From CAUPWF01 sp964369755 (GTDB lineage Bacteria; Bacillota; Clostridia; Lachnospirales; Lachnospiraceae): a DNA stretch of 64,000 nt. Within the stretch, counting starts at the first letter, position 1; each line of letters starts with the position of its first letter. This document shows positions 24,079-33,230 of the stretch, piece by piece. The DNA is taken from the NCBI GenBank assembly GCA_964369755.1, contig CAYJFY010000007.1:1-64000 (forward strand), in the 5' to 3' direction. A program made the position numbers and the translations under genes. A model generated the notes under the pieces. That model was not told the DNA's origin, ran no database searches, and worked only from the letters and a program-made list of their open reading frames with translations.

Positions 24079-25433
24079 CGTACATATCTCCCCGCATACT
24101 CTGCTATGATATCTCCGTCTTTTGCTACAAGCCTTCCTCTTAGGAAAACCATTTCTGCACAACCCTTGATCTTCGTTCCCTCTAATGGCGCATAATCCGT
24201 CTTCGATTGCTGTGTCTTCTCCGATATGGTCCATACTTTCTCAGGATTCCACACCACAATATCCGCGTCACTTCCCACCTGAATCACACCTTTTCTCGGG
24301 TATAATCCATAGATTTTCGCCGCATTTTCCGACAAATATTCACACATCTGCTCTAGGCTGATTCTTCCCTGATTGACACCGAATTCATAGATGAGCGCTG
24401 GTCTCTCCTGAGCCCCAGGCATTCCACAAGGTGTCACTGCAAAATCCGCCTCACCAACCGATTTCTGCTCTTGATTAAAACTGCAATGATCCGTGGCAAT
24501 GGTCTGGATCTGCCCCTGGTTCAATGCCGTCCACAAAACATCTTGATCCATTTTCTTGCGAAGTGGTGGTGCAATCATATAATTGCGCCCCCTGCCATCT
24601 CCTAGAGAATATTTGCTATCATCCATCACTAGGTATTGCGGGCAAGTTTCTACATAGACCTGCTGCCCCTCTGCCCTCGCTTCTTCAATCTGGCGATATC
24701 CTAGGGCACTGCTCAGGTGCACCACGATGACAGGTGTATCCACACATTTTGCAATCGCAAGCAAGCGATGAATGGCCTCTGCCTCCGCCTCGGCTGGTCT
24801 CGTACCTGGATAATCCGCTACATCTCTTCGATGTTTCTTCTCCCTTAGCAACTCCTCTAATCTGGCATCGATAATCCCCTTGTTTTCACAATGAACACCT
24901 GTAATCGCACCCAACTCCTTCAATCGGGTCAAAATCTCATAGATCGTCTTGTCATCCACAACCATCGCGTCATAAGTCATATAGAGCTTAAAAGAACGGA
25001 CACCCTTGTTCACAACTTCTTCCAACTCTTCATAGATCGATTCATTCCAGTCTGAAATCGCTAGGTGAAATCCATAATCACAACTCGATACACCCTCCGC
25101 CTTACGGTGCCAATTCTCCAATGCTTGAGCCAGCGATTCCCCCTTATTCTGGGTGGCAAAATCTATGATACAAGTCGTTCCACCTGCGACCTCCGCCTTG
25201 GTACCAGACTCAAATCCATCCGCAGTAACCGTTCCACTCACCTCTAAATCCATGTGGGTGTGCGCATCGATAAACCCAGGAAAGAGATATTTACCACTGA
25301 CATCTTCCACCTGAGCATCTTCCTGCGATAAATCCTCACCTACTGCCACAATCTGTTCCCCCTCTATGAGAACATCCAACTTGCTCTGCCCCGTTCCACT
25401 TACCACAGTTCCACCTTTTAACAAGCACTTCAT
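24075..25433 (-). CDS. Dihydropyrimidinase/D-hydantoinase family hydrolase
   Basis: This 452-residue amidohydrolase opens cyclic amide rings such as dihydropyrimidines, hydantoins or purine-derived rings. The binuclear zinc site is recognisable: FIDAHTHMD (two His), the lysine to be carboxylated in SFKLYMTYDAM, HCENKG, VVHLSS and ATDHCSF (Asp). The length matches bacterial dihydropyrimidinase. GAGGGGG lies before the ATG. Its stop codon overlaps the start of the YqeB-MocA fusion, which couples ring hydrolysis to molybdoenzyme maturation, as in purine/nucleobase breakdown clusters. The exact ring substrate is unknown. Confidence 0.9.
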   Translation of the reverse strand: MKCLLKGGTVVSGTGQSKLDVLIEGEQIVAVGEDLSQEDAQVEDVSGKYLFPGFIDAHTHMDLEVSGTVTADGFESGTKAEVAGGTTCIIDFATQNKGESLAQALENWHRKAEGVSSCDYGFHLAISDWNESIYEELEEVVNKGVRSFKLYMTYDAMVVDDKTIYEILTRLKELGAITGVHCENKGIIDARLEELLREKKHRRDVADYPGTRPAEAEAEAIHRLLAIAKCVDTPVIVVHLSSALGYRQIEEARAEGQQVYVETCPQYLVMDDSKYSLGDGRGRNYMIAPPLRKKMDQDVLWTALNQGQIQTIATDHCSFNQEQKSVGEADFAVTPCGMPGAQERPALIYEFGVNQGRISLEQMCEYLSENAAKIYGLYPRKGVIQVGSDADIVVWNPEKVWTISEKTQQSKTDYAPLEGTKIKGCAEMVFLRGRLVAKDGDIIAEYAGRYVR

Positions 25434-25505
25434 GCCAATCCCCCTCTTACATCATCTGACTCTTCCACTATAGTGCCATTACATAAGAATAATTCTGCTC
25501 TATTT

Positions 25506-26033
25506 TCACTCTGCTACAAATGAATCCAACGCTCCACACACTGGACATATCTCCATTGCTTCTTTTGCTGGAAATCCACAAAAAATACAAAAGTGTTGTT
25601 CTTTTCCTTCCTCTGTAGGGTCTTGTTCTTCCACCTGATTATTTTCTTCTTGCGCTAGAATCATTTCTACGAAACGCCTCTCATGATCACATTCAATCGA
25701 TGATATCCTCTCAAACATCGCTGCAACATCATCAAATCCCTCTTCCTTTGCTTGCATAGCAGCTTCTGGATAAGAGGTTTTCCATTCTTCGTTCTCATTA
25801 CTGGCAGCTTGATTTAGATTGGTAACCGTATCACCAGATATATCATGAATGTATTTGAACCATGTCTTAGCATGTTCCATTTCATTTTTCGCCATTTTTT
25901 TGAAGAAGTCTGCCACTTCTTGGTTCCCTTCTGCTAATGCTATGTCTGCATATACAAGATAACCGATAATTGCTTTCGCCTCATTTGCAAGTGATTCTTC
26001 TATATTTTGATAAGTTTTTGTATTTTTCTCCAT
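25506..26033 (-). CDS. Rubrerythrin-family protein
   Basis: This 175-residue protein has the N-terminal ferritin-like diiron domain, with ligand motifs NEAKAIIGY, NEMEHAKTWF and ECDHERRF, and a C-terminal rubredoxin-like zinc/iron site formed by CIFCG and CPVCG. Rubrerythrins reduce hydrogen peroxide in anaerobes. An acidic linker (about residues 128-148, rich in Glu/Gln) separates the domains. RBS AGGAG precedes the ATG. It lies 72 bases from the hydantoinase and 15 bases upstream of the end of the HD-GYP gene, on the same strand. Confidence 0.92.
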   Translation of the reverse strand: MEKNTKTYQNIEESLANEAKAIIGYLVYADIALAEGNQEVADFFKKMAKNEMEHAKTWFKYIHDISGDTVTNLNQAASNENEEWKTSYPEAAMQAKEEGFDDVAAMFERISSIECDHERRFVEMILAQEENNQVEEQDPTEEGKEQHFCIFCGFPAKEAMEICPVCGALDSFVAE

Positions 26034-26048
26034 TGATATCTCCTACTG

Positions 26049-27317
26049 CTATTCCTCAATATATTTCAGATACAAAGCATGTGCCTCCTCCTGAAACACG
26101 CGATAGTTTTCTTTCATTTCCTCACTTACACAATCACATATTTCAGCCAATTCATCATAATGATCAATCGCCACCGAAGCCACATTCTGACAGATTTTTC
26201 TCTCCTCTGCCATTTCTCGAACAATTGAAATCGCCTTCTCCTTCGGAAAAGGATCCTTATAACTCCTTCGTCCCATAAGAGCACTGAGTATGTCTGCTAC
26301 TGCTACTATTTTCTCTGCCTGTGATAAATCCTCGTCTTTCAACCCATTTGGATATCCAGTTCCATCTAATTTCTCATGATGGCGAATTGCAATCCGTAAA
26401 ACTTCGTCACTAACACAACCACGAAGAATATGCTCTGATAACAGAACATGATCTTTCATTACCTTAAACTCATTTTTTGTCAAGGAAGAAGTTTTCTCGA
26501 GTATCATAGGAGAAACCGATATCTTCCCAATATCATGAAGCATGGAACCTAATTTTATCGATTCCACCGTATCCTCATCTAACTCCAACATCTTACCTAG
26601 TGCTACTGCAACCTGCACAGTTACTGCCGTATGGCTGACTGTATATTCACTTCGAAAATCGATTGCCTGAGGCAACATCAATAACAAAGAACGAAGATGT
26701 TCTTCTTGCACTGTCTGGGAATTCAAAAAACCATGAACCTTCTCTAGATAACGCCCATTCAGCATTTCTGTAATGATACCCTTCTCTCGTTCTAGCTGAA
26801 TTAGGAACTGCGCTTCCGACTGGCAAAAAACAGGATTCCCAAGAAACTTCTCCACATCTTCTATCGTTCTTGCATACCCCTTAATAATCATGATATCTAA
26901 GCGATCTGCTATAAACATTCTTGTCGCAAGCTTCTTATCCTTACAATCTGTATCTTGTAATTTATCATATGGAAAATGATGAAAAATCACTCCTTCACAA
27001 TACTCCTGGAAGAATTCTTGCCGTTTTAAAAACATATATCCATAAATCGAATGTGATAGTGTATTAGACAATTCAAAATTATATGCTTTCGAAGAAGTCA
27101 TAAGCGAATCTAACATCTCTGTCTGATACGCACCGATGTCATGAAAAATTCCTAGATAACATATCTTAACCAATTGTTCCTCTGTATATCCATCCTCTGC
27201 CTCATACATATTCAGCAAAGTGTAGGCTACTCTTTCCCCATGATCCATAAGCTGATAATCCAAGGTGTTAAGCGCTCTTCTCATCATATTGAATACATCA
27301 TTTATCTTCTGACCCAA
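26049..27317 (-). CDS. Double HD-domain (HD-GYP) phosphohydrolase-like protein
   Basis: This 422-residue cytoplasmic protein has two HD-type domains. The first (about residues 20-150) shows CYLGIFHDIGAYQTEM and IFHHFPYDKL. The second (about 220-400) has LGSMLHDIGKISVS and the full HD-GYP signature HHEKLDGTGYPNGL. HD-GYP domains hydrolyse cyclic di-GMP. The N-terminal unit probably serves sensing or dimerisation. The start is a TTG with a strong GGAGG seven bases upstream; the first ATG would be ten codons later without an RBS. The gene overlaps the end of the DUF975-type gene by 20 bases, so the pair is coupled. Confidence 0.87.
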   Translation of the reverse strand: MGQKINDVFNMMRRALNTLDYQLMDHGERVAYTLLNMYEAEDGYTEEQLVKICYLGIFHDIGAYQTEMLDSLMTSSKAYNFELSNTLSHSIYGYMFLKRQEFFQEYCEGVIFHHFPYDKLQDTDCKDKKLATRMFIADRLDIMIIKGYARTIEDVEKFLGNPVFCQSEAQFLIQLEREKGIITEMLNGRYLEKVHGFLNSQTVQEEHLRSLLLMLPQAIDFRSEYTVSHTAVTVQVAVALGKMLELDEDTVESIKLGSMLHDIGKISVSPMILEKTSSLTKNEFKVMKDHVLLSEHILRGCVSDEVLRIAIRHHEKLDGTGYPNGLKDEDLSQAEKIVAVADILSALMGRRSYKDPFPKEKAISIVREMAEERKICQNVASVAIDHYDELAEICDCVSEEMKENYRVFQEEAHALYLKYIEE

Positions 27318-29052
27318 AATGCCACCTCCTTAACATCTCCGTCTCAATACTACTCACTGTAATTCCACTTCCCATATTGGGATTCATAAGGGAATATGTC
27401 GCATCTACTGCAAATACTGCTATCAACACACAAGATACCACTACTAAAATCTTCACCCGAACCTTGCTCACATAATCATCAATCAATGGCGCTAAGATAT
27501 AGACACCTGCAATAGCCCCCATTCCAAATACCATAAGTCCTTCTCCGCAGATTCTACCGTGAATATTGATAAAATACCCACTGTAGTCCCACCACTTCTC
27601 TCCATGTGCCATCTCTAGCGCATAGGATGTAAAATACTCCACCAATCCAGCCATCACAACTGCCGAAGCAAATTGCATCCAAGCCTTTCGTCGCAAACGA
27701 TAGAGACAAGTAAGAATCAAAACTCCACCCGAACCATAGATCGGCAACCACGGGCCACGTAGCATCCCTCGATTCACAAATCTACCCTCATTCACCAATC
27801 GTAGTACCACTTCCCATATCCAACCGATAAAACAAAAGACAAAGAAAATCATAATCAGCGAAGGAATCGTGTACTTCCTCATATAGTTTACGGTCTCATT
27901 CTTCGCATTCTTCGCGCGCCCAGCAATCGTAAATAACCTAAGCGGATACTCCTGCCCATCTATAATCGCTTGGTACTCCTTGGCACCATTCTCCCGAATC
28001 ACTTTAATCTGCCTCTGTTCCTCTTCTTCCTCTCTATGCAATGTAATACCTAGAAAATCTAAGATTTTTTCTCCAAATGTCTTCGGAGATTCCATCTTTG
28101 TTCTCTTTGAATTCAAGATTGAGACAACTTCTATATAACTCTCGTCCAAAGTCATTTGATCCGCTTTCTCATATAGATACTTGTCATTCAATAATTCACT
28201 TCCCAAAATCTCCCCCTGCTTCGCCAGAGTCCTCATGTAGACATAGAACTCTGTATATGCAGCCACCTGATAGGAGTTAGAGAAAAACAATCCCGACAAT
28301 CCCATCGTCGCAATCCGCAAGACAAGCCAACCAAAAAAGGAAAGTTCTAGAAGAAAGCATTCAAATTTATGCCCCGTCATCATCTTCCTCGATAGTGCAA
28401 TCGCCTCCCTCGCAGAAACCTTCGGATTCTCCGCCAGAATAAAAGGCACCATAAAATAAGAGTATCGCTTCATAATCCCTGGAACAACCAGTGCAAAATA
28501 CCAGAAAAAGTTATAGATACTCGTCACAAACATCACCCAAGAAACATGTCTCCATTTTTTTATGTAAAATAAAAATAGGAATTTCTGAACCGAAACCCTC
28601 TTATAAATTCTGCTTTCCAGGAAAATCCTCCTAGAAACCACGATATACATATTACTGATCAAAAACCAAAATCCAAACACCATAAGCAGCGCCAATCCAA
28701 TATAAATAAATGACGCAACCAAACCTGTTCTCACCATCAAGGAAATCCCATTAAACATCCAATCAAAGATAGAGCCCGAAGCAACCCCTGTAAATACAGC
28801 GGCAAATACCCCCTCACTCTGTCCAAAAACCTGCTGACTTCCCTCAACAACTATATCCGGAACCTCAACCATCCCATGTAGATTCGCCGCATTCGAGCTC
28901 GTGAGCAAAATCGCATCCGTAAACTCACTCCCCAAAAACGCTGCAAATATACAAGTAATAAACAAAAACCAATAGTGTGATTTTACTACCTTCCTACTTC
29001 TCCGCTTGATGTCCCTTATGCTAAATCCATAGCCTTTTTCCGCCTTACTCAC
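27298..29052 (-). CDS. DUF975 plus CmpB-type (ABC_trans_CmpB) fused membrane protein
   Basis: This 584-residue membrane protein starts at a GTG with GGGGGA nine bases upstream. Residues ~1-270 look like DUF975 (SIRDIKRRSRKVVKSHYWFLF, then YSYFMVPFILAENPKVSAREAIALSRKMM), with about five membrane segments. A charged cytoplasmic middle of ~100 residues (EKILDFLGITLHREEEEEQR) follows. The C-terminal ~200 residues resemble the putative ABC-transporter type IV family PF06541 (FIGWIWEVVLRLVNEGRFVNRGMLRGPWLPIYG). The function is unknown. Its overlap with a cyclic-di-GMP-type hydrolase gene suggests membrane signalling. Confidence 0.8.
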   Translation of the reverse strand: MSKAEKGYGFSIRDIKRRSRKVVKSHYWFLFITCIFAAFLGSEFTDAILLTSSNAANLHGMVEVPDIVVEGSQQVFGQSEGVFAAVFTGVASGSIFDWMFNGISLMVRTGLVASFIYIGLALLMVFGFWFLISNMYIVVSRRIFLESRIYKRVSVQKFLFLFYIKKWRHVSWVMFVTSIYNFFWYFALVVPGIMKRYSYFMVPFILAENPKVSAREAIALSRKMMTGHKFECFLLELSFFGWLVLRIATMGLSGLFFSNSYQVAAYTEFYVYMRTLAKQGEILGSELLNDKYLYEKADQMTLDESYIEVVSILNSKRTKMESPKTFGEKILDFLGITLHREEEEEQRQIKVIRENGAKEYQAIIDGQEYPLRLFTIAGRAKNAKNETVNYMRKYTIPSLIMIFFVFCFIGWIWEVVLRLVNEGRFVNRGMLRGPWLPIYGSGGVLILTCLYRLRRKAWMQFASAVVMAGLVEYFTSYALEMAHGEKWWDYSGYFINIHGRICGEGLMVFGMGAIAGVYILAPLIDDYVSKVRVKILVVVSCVLIAVFAVDATYSLMNPNMGSGITVSSIETEMLRRWHFGSEDK

Positions 29053-29095
29053 GAGTAAATATCCCCCTGTACTCTGTTGGTTAAATAAATCGACA

Positions 29096-29132
29096 AATTC
29101 CTATTAAAAATAACATATTTTTAATAGGAATT
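29096..29132. other. 17-bp perfect AT-rich palindrome
   Basis: AATTCCTATTAAAAATA (29096-29112) and its exact complement (29116-29132) are separated by ACA. It lies between the tRNA-Ser terminator and the GTG start of the DUF975-type gene. There is no T-run on either side. It may be an operator or leader hairpin for the downstream minus-strand gene. Confidence 0.55.
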
Positions 29133-29149
29133 CAACTTTTCACGCAAAA

Positions 29150-29181
29150 AAGAACTCTTGAATCTCAAGAGTTCTTTTTTT
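29150..29181. terminator. Terminator downstream of tRNA-Ser
   Basis: AAGAACTCTTGA (29150-29161) pairs with TCAAGAGTTCTT (29165-29176) across a 3-base loop. A-runs and T-runs flank both sides, so it can stop transcription in both directions. On the minus strand it follows the tRNA by about 10 bases. Confidence 0.85.
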
Positions 29182-29186
29182 ATTAG

Positions 29187-29272
29187 CGGAGAGGGTGGGA
29201 TTCGAACCCACGCGCCCTTTCGGACAAACGGTTTTCAAGACCGCCTCGTTATGACCACTTCGATACCTCTCC
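29187..29272 (-). tRNA. tRNA-Ser (UGA)
   Basis: The 86-base gene folds as a class II tRNA. The acceptor stem is GGAGAGG with CCTCTCC and the discriminator base is G, as expected for serine. The anticodon loop CTTGAAA gives anticodon UGA. A long variable arm (around TTTGTCCGAAAGGGCGC) and the T-arm GGGTTCGAATCCC are present. The 3' CCA is not encoded (CTA follows). A 14-bp hairpin lies immediately upstream and a strong terminator downstream. Confidence 0.95.
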
Positions 29273-29276
29273 ATAG

Positions 29277-29313
29277 TATCTATCGTCGCTGTTTTCTTTA
29301 GCGACAATAGATA
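29277..29313 (-). other. Hairpin in the proS to tRNA-Ser gap
   Basis: TATCTATCGTCGCT (29277-29290) pairs with AGCGACAATAGATA (29300-29313) with one G-U pair on the minus strand. The stem ends four bases before the tRNA-Ser 5' end. It may be the proS transcript end or a processing structure for the tRNA precursor; it lacks a T-run. Confidence 0.45.
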
Positions 29314-29382
29314 GTTTACCTCACACGACATAAAATGTCAAGATGTTTCTTTAAAAAACTTTAAAATCTTTTTCCATGATTT

Positions 29383-31080
29383 TTATAAATACTTCATAAT
29401 TGACTCACAAGCATCTTCTACTGCGATTTTTTCTGAGATCGTCTTATCTCTACTCACCAGTTCTACGCAGTTTTCCTTTAGGTTTCGTGGACTCACAACC
29501 ACACGGATTGGGCAGCCTAGTAGGTCTGCATCTGAGAAGATTACTCCTGCGGATACTGCACGATCATCGAAGATTACTTCTACGCCTTTATCTAGTAACT
29601 CGTTGTAGATCTTGTCTGCCAACGCTCTTACTTCCGCATCATCTGCCCTCACTGCACATAGGTGTACTTGCCATGGTGCGATTGCCTTTGGCCAGATTGG
29701 ACCATAGTCGTCGTGGTTGACTTCGCATACAGATGCCATGAGGCGTCCCACACCGATTCCATAGCAACCCATGATTGGATAACTGCTCTGACCCTTCTCG
29801 TCTAAGTATGTCATTCCCATTGCTTCTGTGTATTTCGTTCCTAATTGGAAGATATTTCCCACTTCGATCCCACGGCTGATGTTCAAAGTTGGCTGACCGC
29901 ATACTGGGCAGATTCCCCCATCTTGTACCTTGGATACGTCTGCGTATCTTGGGTTTTCTACATCACGTGCAATGTCGAATCCTGTGTAGTGATAATCCAC
30001 TTTGTTTCCACCACACACTAAGTTGTTTGCACCTTTTAATGAAGAATCAAATAGCATCTCGCACTTTGCTTCCATATTGTATGCACCGATAAATCCTGCA
30101 ACGATTCCACAGTCTTCATCGATGTTTGCTGGATAGATGTTGCAACCTAGAGCATTCTTAAGCTTCGCCTCGTTGATCTCATAATCCCCACGAAGGAAAG
30201 CAATGACATATGTGTCATCAGTTTCTTTTTGATATACAACTGCCTTGCATGTCTCTGACTCCTTTACCCCTAGGAACTTGCATAGATCCTCGATTGTAGA
30301 AGCACTTGGTGTATGTACCAATTCCAATTCTTTGGATGGCTCTTTTGCTACATTTTCAACGATGGTCTCTGCTGCTTCCATATTTGCCTTGAAATCGCAA
30401 CTTGTACAAGTAACGATGCTATCCTCTCCGACTGGAGTCAATAACATAAATTCATGAGAAACACTTCCACCCATCATTCCCGAATCTGACATCACAGAAA
30501 TCGTCTCTGGGATTCCTGCTCTCTCGAAGATTCTCTCATATGCCTTGTGACAACGATCGTAATATTGCTCTAGATCTTCTTGTGATGTATGGTAGGAATA
30601 TGCATCCTTCATTGTAAATTCGCGCACACGAATCAATCCTCCACGTGGACGTGCTTCATCACGGAATTTTGTTTGAATCTGATAGATCATAAATGGATAC
30701 TTTGAGTAACTCTGTCCATACTCGCGAACAAGTTGTACTGCTGCCTCTTCATGGGTCATCCCTAGTAACATCTTTTGATTGTTTCTATCTGTAAATCTTA
30801 ACAGCTCATCTCCTACGCTTTCATAACGCCCTGACTCTTCCCAGAGAGTCGCTGGAAGTGCTACTGGAAATGAAACTTCCTGTCCGTCAATTCGATCCAT
30901 CTCTTCACGAATGATCTGTTCAATTTTTCTTGAAATACGTTTTGCTGGTGTGAACGAAGAATAAATCCCGTTTGCCACACTCTTGATATATCCACCTCTA
31001 ATCATAAATGCATGACTGTCCACCACACAATCGGATGGTCTTTCTTTAAATCTCTCTCCTACTAGATTCGCAACTTTCAT
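29383..31080 (-). CDS. proS: Proline--tRNA ligase
   Basis: This class II synthetase charges tRNA-Pro. The 565 residues match the bacterial-type ProRS that carries a YbaK-like editing domain between motifs 2 and 3. Motif 2 is seen in FRDEARPRGGLIRVREFTMKDAYS. The editing insertion spans about residues 230-390. Motif 3 is in MGCYGIGVGRLMASVCE. The C-terminal anticodon-binding domain starts near residue 460. AGGAGG precedes the ATG. It is upstream of tRNA-Ser and downstream of the M18 peptidase gene. A separate YbaK-like protein is encoded at 56.6 kb. Confidence 0.96.
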   Translation of the reverse strand: MKVANLVGERFKERPSDCVVDSHAFMIRGGYIKSVANGIYSSFTPAKRISRKIEQIIREEMDRIDGQEVSFPVALPATLWEESGRYESVGDELLRFTDRNNQKMLLGMTHEEAAVQLVREYGQSYSKYPFMIYQIQTKFRDEARPRGGLIRVREFTMKDAYSYHTSQEDLEQYYDRCHKAYERIFERAGIPETISVMSDSGMMGGSVSHEFMLLTPVGEDSIVTCTSCDFKANMEAAETIVENVAKEPSKELELVHTPSASTIEDLCKFLGVKESETCKAVVYQKETDDTYVIAFLRGDYEINEAKLKNALGCNIYPANIDEDCGIVAGFIGAYNMEAKCEMLFDSSLKGANNLVCGGNKVDYHYTGFDIARDVENPRYADVSKVQDGGICPVCGQPTLNISRGIEVGNIFQLGTKYTEAMGMTYLDEKGQSSYPIMGCYGIGVGRLMASVCEVNHDDYGPIWPKAIAPWQVHLCAVRADDAEVRALADKIYNELLDKGVEVIFDDRAVSAGVIFSDADLLGCPIRVVVSPRNLKENCVELVSRDKTISEKIAVEDACESIMKYL

Positions 31081-31150
31081 CTTGCTTTTCCTCCTAAACT
31101 TTTCTAAATTTCATCTTCTAATTCATCTATTTCATCGCCTTATATTCGGC

Positions 31151-32440
31151 CTACTTCGAATTCCAAAATGCTTTCATCATATCCAACATGTCCCCTACAT
31201 CTCTAGCCCCTACCGTCTCATAGGCTGAGTGCATTGCTAATTGCGGTGCACCCACATCTACCGACATAACAGGAAGCTGTTGAACCGCTAGATTCCCCAG
31301 CGTACTTCCACCGACCACATCGGGATGATTGTGGAACACTTGGTATGGAATGTCGTACTTCTTGCACAGTGCCTTCATATACGCACCACTTCTCGCATCC
31401 GTCGTATATCTCTGGTTCGCACTATATTTTATCACAATTCCCCTATTCAAGTAAACTCCATTCGCCTGATCCGATTTTTCCACGTAATTTGGATGCAAGG
31501 CATGCGCATTGTCCGCAGAAACTAGCACACTATTGGCCAGGGCCATCTGATGCGCCTCCTCCGAATGACCTAGTGCCTGAGATAATCGATTTAGAGAATC
31601 GCGCAAATACGTAGACTTGGCACCTTGCATGGTTCCACTACCCACTTCCTCACTGTCAAACACGGCTAGGACTTTCACATATTCCTTCGATTCGGACTCC
31701 AAGAATGCTTCCTTCGATGCATAGACACACAGTAAATCATCCAATCGCGGGGCAGATAAAAATTCTTGATTCGCTCCCCATAGGGTGCCGTCCATTTGGT
31801 TGTACACAAACAAATCTGTATCTAGAATCTGTTCCTCATCCACACCGAGCAAGCCTGCCACTCGCTTCATAAATCCTGTTTCATTCTCATGTCCAGCCCA
31901 CAACGGAATCATATCCTTGCCTACTTTGTACTCCATTCCATTATTGGCTTCTCGATTCTGATGAATGGCTAGATTCACGATACTTAGGCACGGTTCCTTG
32001 AAATCCACTAAAACCTCCTCTATGCCAGCCTCTCCCTGATAGAGTACCCGTCCTGCAATGGACAAGGGTCGGTCAAACCAAGGTGCAAGGAGTGGTCCTC
32101 CATATTTCTCCACACTTAATGACGTATACCCTGCTTGATTATCTTTCGATACTAATTTCTTATCTGGATTTGTCTTGATTTTAAACCCAGGTGTATCACT
32201 GTGACTTGCAATCATCCGATATCCCACATACGACTCCTCTGGAACATCGAATGCGATTAAAGTAGTTCCATTACTAATGGTATAATACTTCCCACCAGGA
32301 TTCACCTTCCAAGCTTTTTTGCCGTCTAGATATACAAATCCTTTCTCCTTCAGTTCCGTTTCTATATTCGCGATGGTATGAAATGCCGTTGGAGATTTTC
32401 TGATATAATCTATGAGTCCTTCTGCATGTTTCTTCTTCAT
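31151..32440 (-). CDS. M18-family aminopeptidase
   Basis: This 429-residue zinc metallopeptidase of the aspartyl aminopeptidase family (M18) releases N-terminal, often acidic, residues from peptides in the cytosol. Metal-site motifs are ASHSDTPGFKIK, FDSEEVGSGTMQGAKS, the SADNAHALHPNY segment and the C-terminal AMHSAYETVGARD. The ATG at 32440 has GGAAGGGAAG upstream; an ATG at 32461 abuts the truA stop and overlaps this RBS. It follows truA closely and is probably on the same transcript as the ECF module. Confidence 0.92.
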   Translation of the reverse strand: MKKKHAEGLIDYIRKSPTAFHTIANIETELKEKGFVYLDGKKAWKVNPGGKYYTISNGTTLIAFDVPEESYVGYRMIASHSDTPGFKIKTNPDKKLVSKDNQAGYTSLSVEKYGGPLLAPWFDRPLSIAGRVLYQGEAGIEEVLVDFKEPCLSIVNLAIHQNREANNGMEYKVGKDMIPLWAGHENETGFMKRVAGLLGVDEEQILDTDLFVYNQMDGTLWGANQEFLSAPRLDDLLCVYASKEAFLESESKEYVKVLAVFDSEEVGSGTMQGAKSTYLRDSLNRLSQALGHSEEAHQMALANSVLVSADNAHALHPNYVEKSDQANGVYLNRGIVIKYSANQRYTTDARSGAYMKALCKKYDIPYQVFHNHPDVVGGSTLGNLAVQQLPVMSVDVGAPQLAMHSAYETVGARDVGDMLDMMKAFWNSK

Positions 32441-32461
32441 ACACTTCCCTTCCTTTCGCAT

Positions 32462-33226
32462 TTATTTATACTCAATCTTCACCAAGAACAACCCCTGAGG
32501 CGGTGCTGTCACACCTGCTTCTGTTCGTTTCTTCGCCTCTAGAATTTCTTCTACATCCTTTGGTTGGTAGTATCCTCGCCCGACCCTTACTAACGTTCCT
32601 ACGATAATCCGAACCATATTGTAGAGGAAACCATCTCCCACAACCCGAATAGTAATCTCGTCTCCCACCTGCTCTACATCCAAGGTGAAAATCGTTCTCA
32701 CCGTGTCTTTCACATCTGTCCTAATATTGCAAAAACTCGCAAAATCATGGGTACCAATGATGTATTGACAAGCCTCTCTCATCTTGTCTACGTCTAAATC
32801 AAAGGAGACAAAATAGTTCGTCAAGCGCTTGGTTGGTATGATTGTTCTACGATTCACAATGTGATATTCATAGGTCTTTCGCGTGTCACAATATCGCGGA
32901 TGGAAATCCATTGCCACTTCTTCTGATTGTGTCACTACGATATCTTTTGGTAGCTTTTGGTTCAATACATGGCAGATATTCTCCGCTGGGATTGTGGTAT
33001 CCGTGTCGAAGACAGCCACATTTCCAAGTGCATGCACTCCCGAATCCGTACGACTCGCTCCGATTACCATGCTATTGTCTCCAGGCATTCGTTGGATGAC
33101 CTTGTTCAGAACCTCTTCTACCGTAATTCCATTTGGTTGCACCTGCCAACCACAATAATTCGTTCCATCATAGGCTATGGTTAATTTGATTCGCCTTTTA
33201 TCTTTCACACATTCCATCTCTTTCAT
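32462..33226 (-). CDS. truA: tRNA pseudouridine(38-40) synthase
   Basis: TruA converts uridines 38-40 of tRNA anticodon stems to pseudouridine. The 254-residue protein has the expected KLTIAYDGTNYCGWQVQPNG start, the catalytic Asp motif GASRTDSGVHALG, and the C-terminal FLYNMVRIIVGTLVRVGRG. It starts four bases after the ecfT stop, with no separate RBS, so translation is probably coupled; a GTG six codons in is possible. Linkage ecfA-ecfT-truA is widespread in Firmicutes, although rplM/rpsI do not follow here. Confidence 0.96.
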   Translation of the reverse strand: MKEMECVKDKRRIKLTIAYDGTNYCGWQVQPNGITVEEVLNKVIQRMPGDNSMVIGASRTDSGVHALGNVAVFDTDTTIPAENICHVLNQKLPKDIVVTQSEEVAMDFHPRYCDTRKTYEYHIVNRRTIIPTKRLTNYFVSFDLDVDKMREACQYIIGTHDFASFCNIRTDVKDTVRTIFTLDVEQVGDEITIRVVGDGFLYNMVRIIVGTLVRVGRGYYQPKDVEEILEAKKRTEAGVTAPPQGLFLVKIEYK

Positions 33227-33230
33227 ACCA

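Noticed and set aside
29140..29331. Small open frame through the tRNA-Ser gene
   Set aside because: It overlaps a well-supported tRNA and its terminator.
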